DNA of 5,879 bases from a bacterium (GTDB taxonomy: Bacteria; Patescibacteriota; Gracilibacteria; Absconditabacterales; Absconditicoccaceae). This document shows, in pieces, positions 1 through 5,879 of the stretch. Position numbers and translations under genes: made by a program. The stretch spans positions 1 through 5,879 of the forward strand of contig JAHDCT010000071.1 of NCBI GenBank assembly GCA_020629735.1. The letters are read 5' to 3'. Positions within the stretch are counted from its first letter, which is position 1; each line of letters begins with the position of its first letter. The notes under the pieces were generated by a model, which worked only from the letters and a program-made list of their open reading frames with translations, made no database searches and was not told the origin of the DNA.

Positions 1-423
1 AATTGTTTTTACGCTAGAGGTGGTTTTTACTTGTGAGAAGATCATGTTGAGTGCTTCTTTTCCCTCATATATTTTGATTGAAGGAATTATGTGAGAACCT
101 TTTATAATTTCCTGAAATAAAGGAACATTTTCTTTGAGTAACTCTTTTTTTCTTTCTTGATTGCTGATTTTGTCTTGCATAAGGGCTATAACTTCTTGAA
201 TGCTTACTGCATAGAAAATCCATGTGTTGTTTTTTTTGCTTTTGGATATGTATCCATTTAGTTCTAGCTTTTTAAGAATATCGTAAATACTTGTTCTTGG
301 GTGGTTTGTTTTTCTTTGTAAATGAGTTACAGACATTCCTCAAAACTCCAGACAGAGAAGATATACTTCTCTTTCTTTTTTCTTGAGTCAGATTTTTTTG
401 AGTATATCATCTGGAGTATACAT
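1..423 (-). CDS. TrmB-like winged-helix transcriptional regulator (C-terminus cut by window edge)
   Basis: The first 141 codons are visible; the rest lies beyond base 1. Residues about 7-73 match the N-terminal DNA-binding domain of the TrmB family: a lead helix reading IGLKKKEREVYLLCLEFG, a helix-turn-helix (about 30-55) with the family-typical recognition helix PRTSIYDILKKLE, and a wing (about 57-73) reading GYISKSKK...WIFYAV. A charged helical segment follows (about 77-110), then SIKIYEGKEALNMIF, which resembles the start of the TrmB effector/dimerisation domain. TrmB proteins usually bind sugars or other small ligands and repress transport or metabolic genes; the ligand here cannot be told. 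Codons 12 and 28 are TGA read as Gly, and Gly12 is the conserved glycine of the LGL motif. The ATG at 423-421 has no Shine-Dalgarno sequence but lies about 50 nt downstream of a strong promoter. The family call is secure; the regulated target is unknown. Confidence 0.85.
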
Positions 424-433
424 GTTGACGATT

Positions 434-500
434 TTTGTCGACGAATAAAAATGGCTTAAAACTGATCTTATGATCTAATATTATGATGTTTTTCGACAAA
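434..500. promoter_or_regulatory. Candidate operator pair (GTCGA motifs) of the TrmB-like gene
   Basis: TTTGTCGACGAA (434-445) is nearly a perfect palindrome centred on GTCGAC and lies in the regulator's leader. The same core in the opposite orientation, TCGACAAA (493-500), sits in the promoter spacer next to the -35 box. A further one-mismatch half, GTTGAC, is at 424-429. A repeated palindromic motif over a regulator's own promoter suggests autoregulation. This is inference; no binding data are implied. Confidence 0.4.
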
Positions 501-506
501 TGTCAA
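478..506 (-). promoter_or_regulatory. Sigma70-type promoter of the TrmB-like gene
   Basis: On the minus strand there is a perfect -35 box TTGACA (506-501), a 17-nt spacer and a -10 box TAATAT (483-478). The predicted start is near 471, giving a leader of about 48 nt before the ATG at 423. Box quality and spacing make this the best promoter in the window. Confidence 0.75.
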
Positions 507-525
507 TTTTTTTTGTATACATCAT
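483..525. repeat. Inverted repeat ATGATGT / ACATCAT in the divergent intergenic region
   Basis: A perfect 7-bp inverted repeat has arms at 483-489 and 519-525, separated by 29 nt that contain the -35 box of the TrmB-like gene and a poly-T run. A GTATAC palindrome (515-520) overlaps the right arm. It could be an operator acting on both divergent genes, or chance in AT-rich DNA. No convincing plus-strand promoter for the gene starting at 546 was found; TATACA at 516-521 is a weak -10 candidate. Confidence 0.25.
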
Positions 526-545
526 GTATTTATCCTTATTACTTT

Positions 546-1247
546 ATGAACGTAGATAATAATTTTTCTTTTTCATTTTTAGAAAAACAATGATGTACTG
601 ATGACTGTACCGTTATTTGATGACATCCTCAGCTAGCACTATGATCTGCCTGAGAAATTCTTTTTAAACCACAAAAAGAAGCCTTTCTTGCTGCGGTAAA
701 ACTTTCTAAATTGCATAATGCGAAAATTTTGATCTGGATCTCTAATTATCAATCTCATTCACGTATTTTGTCATTACAGGTACCTCGTACGTGAAGAATG
801 CGTTTAATGGATCTTCCCGATGAAATTAGGTCCCCATATCATTCTTACTTATCTAATGAAGATCATTTGTTACTTGAAGATATTGAGGTTGTTTTTCAAG
901 ATACAGCAAATGGTTTGGTTAAGTCATTGGTTTCATCGAAGAAGATTTCTGAAAGAGCTAGATCTTGTATCAAAAACGTTTTATTAGATACAAAAAATTG
1001 ATGAAAAGCTTTATGTTGAGGAACTGCTCTTGGCTTTTTGAAACTAACTCAGAAGATGAATCGTCATGCTACTTGTATTTTATGATGCTTTTGAGCTGAA
1101 GAACACTGTGCTCATACTGATATTGTGAAATGAATTGTTGCTGCACATATTTATTTGTGATTTACACAACGTATTAATTTTGCTTATTTTGATCATGAAA
1201 AGGCATCTATCCCTTTGCATAAAACAGCTTGTGAGATAGTAATTTAG
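546..1247 (+). CDS. Cys/His-containing protein of unknown function, 233 aa
   Basis: With TGA as Gly this is a continuous 233-codon frame ending in TAG; the standard code would allow only a 67-codon fragment from 798. I do not recognise the family. It appears soluble, with no signal peptide or membrane segment. Residues about 39-60 (EAFLAAVKLSKLHNAKILIW) look like a helix followed by a beta strand, as in alpha/beta folds. Candidate metal ligands or redox cysteines are C17/C21 (CxxxC), C157 in LCGG, and a cluster C177, C181, H187, C188, H190. The C-terminal part includes HTDIVKGIVAAHIYLG. Thirteen of its 16 glycines are TGA, an unusually high share. ATG 546 is the preferred start; an in-frame ATG at 486 would overlap the TrmB promoter. 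There is no Shine-Dalgarno. It is divergent from the TrmB-like gene, so it may be regulated by it, and its stop overlaps the stop of the convergent ABC exporter. Confidence refers to the gene being real. Confidence 0.75.
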
Positions 1248-3001
1248 AATCAACTTTGAAGTTTTAACATTTTGGCATAAAGACCGTTGAGTTCTTTTAG
1301 TTGTTCGTGATTTCAACGTTCTTTAATTTCTCACTTATCAAGGAGAATGATTTCATCTGCTTCTTTTACGGTTTGGAGTCTGTGTGCTATGATAATTACT
1401 GTACGATCTTTGAAGAGGTTGTGTAAGGCTTCAGTTACTGCTTCTTCTGAGACGCTATCTAGTGCAGAAGTTGGTTCATCAAGGATGATTATTTTGGGAT
1501 CTTTTAAAAAGATTTTAGCAATAGCTAAGCGTTGGCGTTGCCCTCAAGAAAGATGTATTCCTTTTTCTCCTATTTCAGTTTGTAATCCATGTTTAAAATC
1601 GAATATGAATTCACATTTTGCTAAATGAAGTATGTTGTGTAATTGAGCGTCTGAAATATTTTCTTGAATTGAGTAGAGGAGGTTTTCATAAATTGTTCCA
1701 TCAAATACGTTTGGTTCTTGCTTTAGAAATCAAAGACTATTGTAAAAACTACTTAGTGAAATTTGAGATATTTTTTGATTGTCAATGACGATGTCACCTG
1801 ATTGAGGACTTAAGTAACCAGCAATAAGTTTAATAAGTGTTGATTTTCCTGAACCAGATGGTCAAACGAATGCTGTCTTTGTTCCTCACTTTATGTCTAG
1901 ATTAAAGTTTTTGAAAATTTTGTCTTCATTATATCAGAATACGATTTTTGAGAGTTCTATATTTCCTGACGTATATTGAAAATCGTTTCCATTTTGTAGT
2001 TCTTGAATTTGTTTCATATTATCAAATAGATCTCGTAATTTTTCAACATGTACGAACCTATCCATAAGTTTTCTTGATTGCACCATTATATCGTTAAATG
2101 AATGCCAAACAACGAGTGAAAGTCAGGTGATGAGAACAAAATCTGAGAAATCTGCATGTCATACTAATACATCTTGTCCAATAATTCGTGTGATTCGAAC
2201 AATATAGACGATTCATCAAAAGAAAACTGATCAGTCATATCAGAGACCTTGAAAGACTTTTTCTTTTCGTTTTATATTCCATCGATCTTTGTAAATTAGA
2301 TCTCTTTTTTCTGATTCGTATTCATATTTTCCACTGGTGAGAATTTCAAATTTTGACATGAATCGCCTTACTGACATTCTGTCCATCTCAAGATCAATTT
2401 CTTTTACTTTTTTTCTCTTTTTCAAAGCTTTTGTAACAAAATAATCCAACCGATAGTATGAAAAGATTCAAAACGTGATAGTAATGAGATATATGTACGA
2501 TAATTCTTGGGCTAGAATAATTACCGATGAAATGATTGAAACAATTTTTATTGAATATCCTCGTAAGAGTTGTGATCACATATCATTTCGATTACTGATT
2601 CCTTTTCCTACTGTTGAGATGAGCTTTCCTGTTCCGTGACGTTCAACATCATTGTTATCAGCTTGAAGAAATTTTTTGAGATATACTTTGTCTAAATAAT
2701 TTTTGACGTTTCTTTCGTAGATAAATAATAATGGCTTGAAACAGACTTTGAGGAGAACGTGAATCACTAATGTCCCAATGAGAATTTTAGTCCGTAAGAT
2801 GAATAGCTCTTTGTTGTTTGTTTCGATTGCGGTTGTTAACACTTTGAATATATACGGTAGAGCTGTGAAAAAGAGTCCTACTAAAACTGCATAGAGGAGT
2901 ACTCCTGCCGCTGAGTAGGGAAATTTTTTGATAGGACTAAGTAATCTTTTAACTTTTTGAAACGTCGAAGTATTGAATGCTCCTTTTTGATTTGTTGTCA
3001 T
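1244..3001 (-). CDS. ABC exporter half-transporter (membrane domain plus ATPase), 585 aa
   Basis: A full-length fused ABC exporter subunit of the usual ~580-aa size, expected to work as a dimer in the cytoplasmic membrane. The N-terminal membrane domain has hydrophobic segments near residues 29-50, 70-92, about 148-165, 166-185, about 258-280 and about 293-312. The ATPase domain starts near 345. It has A-loop Tyr357, Walker A GPSGSGKST (380-388), Q-loop Gln428 in KQEP, signature LSGGQ (484-488), Walker B IIILDEP with catalytic Glu509, D-loop SALD (512-515) and H-loop His540. The end, GNHEQLKELNGLYAKMLKLQ, is typical of lipid, peptide and drug exporters of the MsbA/LmrA type. All catalytic residues are present, so it should be active; the substrate cannot be predicted. 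At least 16 in-frame TGA codons are read as Gly, including Walker A Gly380 and signature Gly486. The ATG at 3001 has no Shine-Dalgarno. TATGAT at 3017-3012 may be a -10 box giving an almost leaderless mRNA. Confidence 0.93.
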
Positions 3002-3067
3002 ATGTCAATATATCATACAATAAAAGAAACCTATCGCTTAGTAGGATAAGAGAGTGACTTCGACTAT

Positions 3068-3095
3068 TTGAGAAATTTACTTGGATAGGTAGAAT
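3068..3095 (+). promoter_or_regulatory. Candidate promoter of the FtsE-like gene
   Basis: TTGAGA (3068-3073), a 16-nt spacer and TAGAAT (3090-3095) resemble -35 and -10 boxes, each with one mismatch to consensus. A start near 3102 would leave a leader of about 30 nt before the ATG at 3132, with no Shine-Dalgarno in it. The placement in the divergent 130-bp intergenic region fits. Confidence 0.4.
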
Positions 3096-3131
3096 AAGAT
3101 TGTTCTTCTACTTCTTAGACTTATTTGATTT

Positions 3132-3785
3132 ATGCCTTTGATTGATATTCAACATTTGACGTGGTGATACTCACAACAGAACCCTCTTTTTAATGATTTC
3201 AACTTTAGACTTCAAGAGCAGGATTTTTGTTTTGTAATGTGAAAGTCATGAGTGGGAAAAACTACTTTGGTAAAATTCTTGATTAGACAGTTTATGCCGC
3301 CAAGAAGAACTATTTTTCATGGTAAGGATGATATTTCAAGATATAGTAGATCAGAAGTACAAAAGTACAGAAGGAATATTTGAGTTGTTTTTCAGGATTT
3401 CAAATTAATTGATTGGAAAAATGTTGAACAAAATTTGTATTATCCCTTAAGTCTTACTCGTATGTCTGAAACGGAAAGAAAAAAATCTGTTGATAACATG
3501 GTAGAGCATTTAGGTCTAGAAAAACAAAGATCTCATTTAAGTCCAAGCTTAAGTTGAGGTGAGAAACAGAGAGTTTCAATTTGAAGAGCCTTGATTACTA
3601 ATCCTGAGTTTATTATTGCTGATGAGCCCACTTGAAATTTGGATCGGGAGAGTTCCCAGCAAATTGCTGATTTGCTTATTAAGAGTAACAAGGAGTGAAA
3701 TACTATTGTTGTTATTACTCATGATCAACAGTTGGTTGATTACGTTTCACAACGCCATGAAGTTAATGTTGTTACTATAGAATAA
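3132..3785 (+). CDS. ftsE: FtsE-like ABC ATPase, 217 aa
   Basis: A stand-alone ABC ATPase of FtsE size. Walker A is GKSGVGKTT (37-45), with Lys in place of the common Pro at 38. The Q-loop region RRNIGVVFQDFKLI (80-93) is close to the FtsE hallmark RRKIGVVFQDFRLL. The signature LSGGEKQRVSIGRAL spans 140-154, and Walker B plus D-loop FIIADEPTGNLD spans 160-171 with catalytic Glu165. H-loop His197 lies in VITHD. FtsE normally pairs with the membrane protein FtsX to control cell-wall hydrolases at division; LolD/MacB-type ATPases are relatives and the main alternative. Eight glycines are TGA, including Gly37 and Gly40 of Walker A, Gly142 of the signature and Gly168 of the PTGNLD motif, so the gene is unreadable in the standard code. 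The next gene, 31 nt downstream, is not FtsX. The gene is divergent from the ABC exporter. Confidence 0.85.
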
Positions 3786-3816
3786 TCTTTTACCTAAACA
3801 AAAATAAAAACATCCA

Positions 3817-4275
3817 ATGGCTATTTTGTCAGAACAAAAGCTCTCAAATAGAATTAGAATTCAGCTGATTGAAAGGATCGCTGAAATTGATTTACCATGA
3901 TTCTTGTTTCTTGAGATTGATGCTGCACTTTCTATGCTTAATTATTTTAAATTAAGTAATCTACAAAGAAATGCTGATATTTTCTTTACGTATTTAGATG
4001 AGCTTTCTTGTGAATATAATCATCATGTAGAAAAAATCTCAGAGAGATACCGTGCATCTGAAATATCTCATTTTGGTGAGAGTTGAGGCTTCCTTACTGA
4101 TTATCTTATTTCTAAAAATTGTACATTAAAATTGCCGCAGAAGAGACTTATTGCTATTGAATCAGAGTACCGTGTCAGATGTTTATTGAGAATGAAAGAG
4201 TTTATTAATAGAAGAATTTATAATGAACATTCGTCTGTTTCTAGAGTTGATGTTAAATTGAGAAAAAAATCATAG
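3817..4275 (+). CDS. Small protein of unknown function, 152 aa, downstream of the FtsE-like gene
   Basis: A continuous 152-codon frame ending in TAG, with TGA-encoded glycines at residues 28 and 90. No known family was recognised. The sequence is mostly amphipathic and charged and looks helical: an N-terminal helix (NRIRIQLIERIAEIDLP), a segment rich in aromatic and hydrophobic residues at about 29-65, and a basic C-terminus (RMKEFINRRIYNEH, then VDVKLRKKS). There is no signal peptide and no membrane segment, so it is not FtsX. It follows the FtsE-like gene by 31 nt on the same strand with no terminator between them, so the two are probably co-transcribed; a functional link is inferred from position only. 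No Shine-Dalgarno precedes the ATG, only an A-rich stretch. Confidence 0.75.
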
Positions 4276-4350
4276 TCAATATAAATGATTGATGTCTTTA
4301 GAAAAAACAGTGTGAAGTAATTAATTGACTTGTATTCTACTTACTTACAG

Positions 4351-4378
4351 TTGCAATTAGGTGAGTGAATGTTATTAT
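4351..4378 (+). promoter_or_regulatory. Candidate extended -10 promoter upstream of the cold-shock gene
   Basis: TTGCAA (4351-4356), a 16-nt spacer and TATTAT (4373-4378), with TG one base upstream of the -10 box (extended -10 element). The predicted start is near 4385, inside the perfect 10-bp palindrome TACCATGGTA (4381-4390), which could be an operator. This would give a leader of about 145 nt before the cold-shock gene. Confidence 0.5.
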
Positions 4379-4384
4379 GCTACC

Positions 4385-4529
4385 ATGGTAATCACTAATT
4401 ATTAATTATTTTGAGTATCATGCAAGAAGTCAATTACCTTATCATATTCTTTTCAGTACGTATTAGATCTGCTTAGTAATTGGCATCGTTCACACGAACG
4501 AGCTTTTTTTACAAATTACTTATCCAATC
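4385..4529 (+). ncRNA. Putative structured leader of the cold-shock gene, or a small RNA
   Basis: Positions 4276-4529 hold no credible ORF on either strand under code 25; the longest ATG frames are about a dozen codons. The expected transcript from about 4385 contains ATTACC (4433-4438), which could pair with GGTAAT (4387-4392). The overlapping CAATTAC (4431-4437) could pair instead with GTAATTG (4476-4482), which directly abuts the terminator stem. Such mutually exclusive pairings are what an attenuator or temperature-responsive leader would use. Alternatively this is an independent small RNA of about 125 nt ending at the terminator. The boundaries are inferred. Confidence 0.35.
4483..4510 (+). 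terminator. Intrinsic terminator or attenuator just upstream of the cold-shock gene
   Basis: The perfect 6-bp stem TCGTTC (4486-4491) / GAACGA (4496-4501) has an ACAC loop. It extends by GC/GC pairs (4483-4484 with 4502-4503) across a bulged A at 4485, and is followed by seven T (4504-4510). It ends 19 nt before the start codon at 4530. It either terminates the upstream transcript or acts as an attenuator in the cold-shock leader. Confidence 0.7.
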
Positions 4530-4787
4530 ATGCATTGAGTTGTTAAATTCTTTAACCTAGAAAAAGGTTTTGGATTTATCGTTCCAGAAGACGGTAGCGC
4601 TGACGTATTCTTTCACATTACACAATGTGTAGAAGATTACGAACCACAAGAAGGAGATGATGTTTCTTTCACTATCTGAGAAGGTAGAGATGGTAGATCA
4701 GCTGCTCACAATGTTTCTCCTGCTGGAGGATCAACAGGTGGATCTACTACTGGTGATGACGACGAAGAAGAAGAACAAGAAGAATAA
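4530..4787 (+). CDS. Cold-shock-domain protein with acidic C-terminal tail, 85 aa
   Basis: Residues 1-66 form a CspA-type cold-shock domain, a five-stranded barrel that binds single-stranded RNA/DNA and melts RNA structure. RNP1 is KGFGFI (12-17) and RNP2 is VFFHI (26-30); the usual VKWF is VKFF here, with Phe for Trp. Residues 66-75 form a Gly/Ser/Thr linker (GGSTGGSTTG) and 76-85 are DDDEEEEQEE, a strongly acidic tail absent from typical ~67-70-aa CspA proteins. Codons 3 and 50 are TGA read as Gly; with the standard code the protein would end after two residues. The other 11 glycines are GGT or GGA, unlike its neighbours, which suggests strong expression. The ATG has no Shine-Dalgarno. It has its own candidate promoter and a terminator-like hairpin in the leader, and is followed by a strong terminator. 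Confidence 0.93.
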
Positions 4788-4805
4788 TTTCTTCTCTAGG
4801 ATCTT

Positions 4806-4835
4806 AAAAAAAACTCCCTTTAGGGAGTTTTTTTT
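4806..4835. terminator. Bidirectional intrinsic terminator between convergent genes
   Basis: An A8 run (4806-4813), CTCCC, the loop TTTA, GGGAG and a T8 run (4828-4835) form a perfectly symmetric 13-bp hairpin usable on both strands. It lies 18 nt after the cold-shock stop and 12 nt after the stop of the convergent minus-strand gene, so it can end both transcripts. Confidence 0.9.
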
Positions 4836-4847
4836 AATTTTCTTATC

Positions 4848-5879
4848 CTATGATGAGGAAATAACTTCTATATGTTTAAAGTTTTCTTCTGATATTCATG
4901 TAAGTGGAATGTTTTGTATGGTGTCTTTTATGCTTATATATTGGTTTGGAGAAAGTATTTTGTCTTGGAGTGATCAGTCTCCTTTTTGCTGTAATACTCC
5001 ATGTCCTACTCGATATTTTGCCATACATGATTTGTTTGATCAGACGCTAATATAATTGGAACTTTTGGTGAAGACATGTACTTTGTCCGGTTTTTTTCTA
5101 AAGTCGTTACTTTGGGTGGCAAATTGGATAGCTCTGTCATATAGTACTCCTAATAAAATTCTGTCTTTTTTCTCTTGCTTGTTTAATTGAGTGAGATCTT
5201 CTTTTCCTTTTCGTTGTATATTGAATTCTGACATACGAAGTTTTCTTTCTTGTACTGATGGATCAAGTTGATCGAACTCTTTTTTCATGTCTGGTACAGC
5301 ACTTTTGAGACAATCGAAATATTCCTTTGGATCAGGATAAAAGTCAGCATCTGTTACTACTTTTACTGTTACCTTATCTGGTAAGTATTTTTCTCGGTAG
5401 GTGAGGAGTTGTTTGAATGACGAGGTATAGGCTTGTGTATCTTGTGTTGGAATATTATCAAGGATTTGCGGCGCGAGTTCGTGAAGATAATAGACTATAG
5501 TAACTCCATGATCATAGGTTTTTGCTATTGGTGCTATATACTCTAAGAGATAGGCTATATTGAAAAATTCACCTCGATCAACATTGGGAGCAGAATCAAG
5601 GTGCCGTAGCTTGTATCCTCATTGAGGGAAGAGAATTTGCAGTGGAAGCTTGTTTTTATGAGCATATTCTACTGCTTTCTTTGTGCGTGTATGAACAATG
5701 TCATTTGCCTTTCGTTTTCTGAATGGTTTTCTTAGGAGTTGTTTATAGTGAAATTCTTGTTTTCCTACTTTAGAAATGAGTTGTTGTTGGTGGGGAGTTA
5801 GAGAAAAATTATTGAGTATGTTCCACTTTTGATCAAGGAAGTTTTGTACGTTTTCTGTTGAAATATGCATGAGATGCAA
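4848..5879 (-). CDS. Candidate DIT1/PvcA (isocyanide synthase)-like protein, 5' end at window edge
   Basis: With TGA as Gly (four in-frame TGAs), this is one frame from the right edge to TAG. If it starts at ATG 5870-5868 it is 340 aa, near the ~330 aa usual for DIT1/PvcA proteins; no upstream stop is visible, so the gene may begin outside the window. From memory of that family, three stretches correspond. ILFPQGGYK (to residue 87) and VDRGE (97-101) resemble the segment ending in PDxxE. TYDHGVTI then follows at the family's spacing (Tyr119, Gly122). GHGVLQQKGDGS (289-300) resembles the C-terminal WHGV...DG motif. The family's SDG motif is not obvious (YYLHE instead), so substrate or activity may differ. 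Family members convert an amino-acid amine, such as that of Tyr or Trp, to an isonitrile using ribulose-5-phosphate. The N-terminus is basic (about residues 43-60) and no membrane segment is seen. The gene is certain; the family assignment is tentative. Confidence 0.45.

Noticed and set aside
1080..1628. Short ORFs at 1080-1316 (minus) and 1347-1628 (plus)
   Set aside because: They lie in other frames of the 546-1247 gene and the ABC exporter, which have clear continuous frames; no family features.
2240..3001. Three separate minus-strand ORFs (2576-3001, 2394-2579, 2240-2449), or a frameshifted pseudogene
   Set aside because: 2576-3001 and 2240-2449 are parts of one exporter frame interrupted only by TGA codons, which encode Gly; 2394-2579 is in another frame. 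No frameshift is needed.
4285..4320. 11-codon mini-ORF starting at ATG 4285, possible leader peptide
   Set aside because: It is upstream of the predicted promoter, has no ribosome binding site and no distinctive codon run.
4385..4510. tRNA gene in the intergenic region
   Set aside because: No cloverleaf: no T-arm GTTCGA consensus and no 7-bp acceptor stem; the hairpin with a T-run is a terminator.
4657..5055. Plus-strand ORF of 132 aa across the terminator
   Set aside because: It overlaps the cold-shock gene out of frame, runs through the strong terminator and is antisense to the 4848-5879 gene.
1..5879. UGA = tryptophan (Mycoplasma-type code 4)
   Set aside because: TGA occurs at obligatory glycines of Walker A and LSGG motifs, and Trp is encoded by TGG, for example next to TGA in the FtsE-like gene.
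1..5879. CRISPR array, insertion sequence or phage genes
   Set aside because: No regularly spaced repeats, transposase or terminal repeats with target duplications, and no phage-type proteins were seen.

Overview
The window reads cleanly only if TGA is a glycine codon (NCBI genetic code 25). With the standard code every long gene breaks into fragments. With TGA=Gly, seven reading frames become continuous, and the reassigned codons fall on invariant glycines: the Walker A and LSGG glycines of two ABC ATPases. All six stops visible in the window are TAA or TAG. With the AT-rich base composition and the lack of Shine-Dalgarno sequences, this points to the CPR/Patescibacteria lineages Absconditabacteria (SR1) or Gracilibacteria (BD1-5/GN02). 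The sequence alone does not separate the two.

Layout, left to right. (1) 1-423, minus: N-terminal part of a TrmB-like winged-helix regulator that runs off the left edge, with a strong sigma70-type promoter and a repeated GTCGA motif suggesting autoregulation. (2) 546-1247, plus: a 233-aa Cys/His-containing protein of unknown function, transcribed divergently from the regulator. (3) 1244-3001, minus: a complete 585-aa ABC exporter (membrane domain fused to ATPase), whose stop codon overlaps the stop of the preceding convergent gene. (4) 3132-3785, plus: an FtsE-like ATPase, followed by (5) 3817-4275, a 152-aa unknown protein where FtsX would usually be. (6) 4276-4529: a noncoding region with a good promoter, a palindrome near the predicted transcription start, and an intrinsic terminator just before (7) 4530-4787, a cold-shock-domain protein with an acidic tail. 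(8) A symmetric terminator at 4806-4835 serves both this gene and (9) 4848-5879, minus, a ~340-aa protein that remotely resembles the DIT1/PvcA (isocyanide synthase) family and is open at the right edge.

The genes do not form one pathway. The ABC exporter and the FtsE-like ATPase are divergent and share a 130-bp intergenic region. The regulator and the Cys/His protein share a 122-bp one. The most notable items are the pervasive UGA-Gly recoding with an apparent expression-related bias against it in the cold-shock gene, the possible attenuator ahead of that gene, the FtsE-like gene without FtsX, and the candidate isocyanide-synthase-like enzyme.
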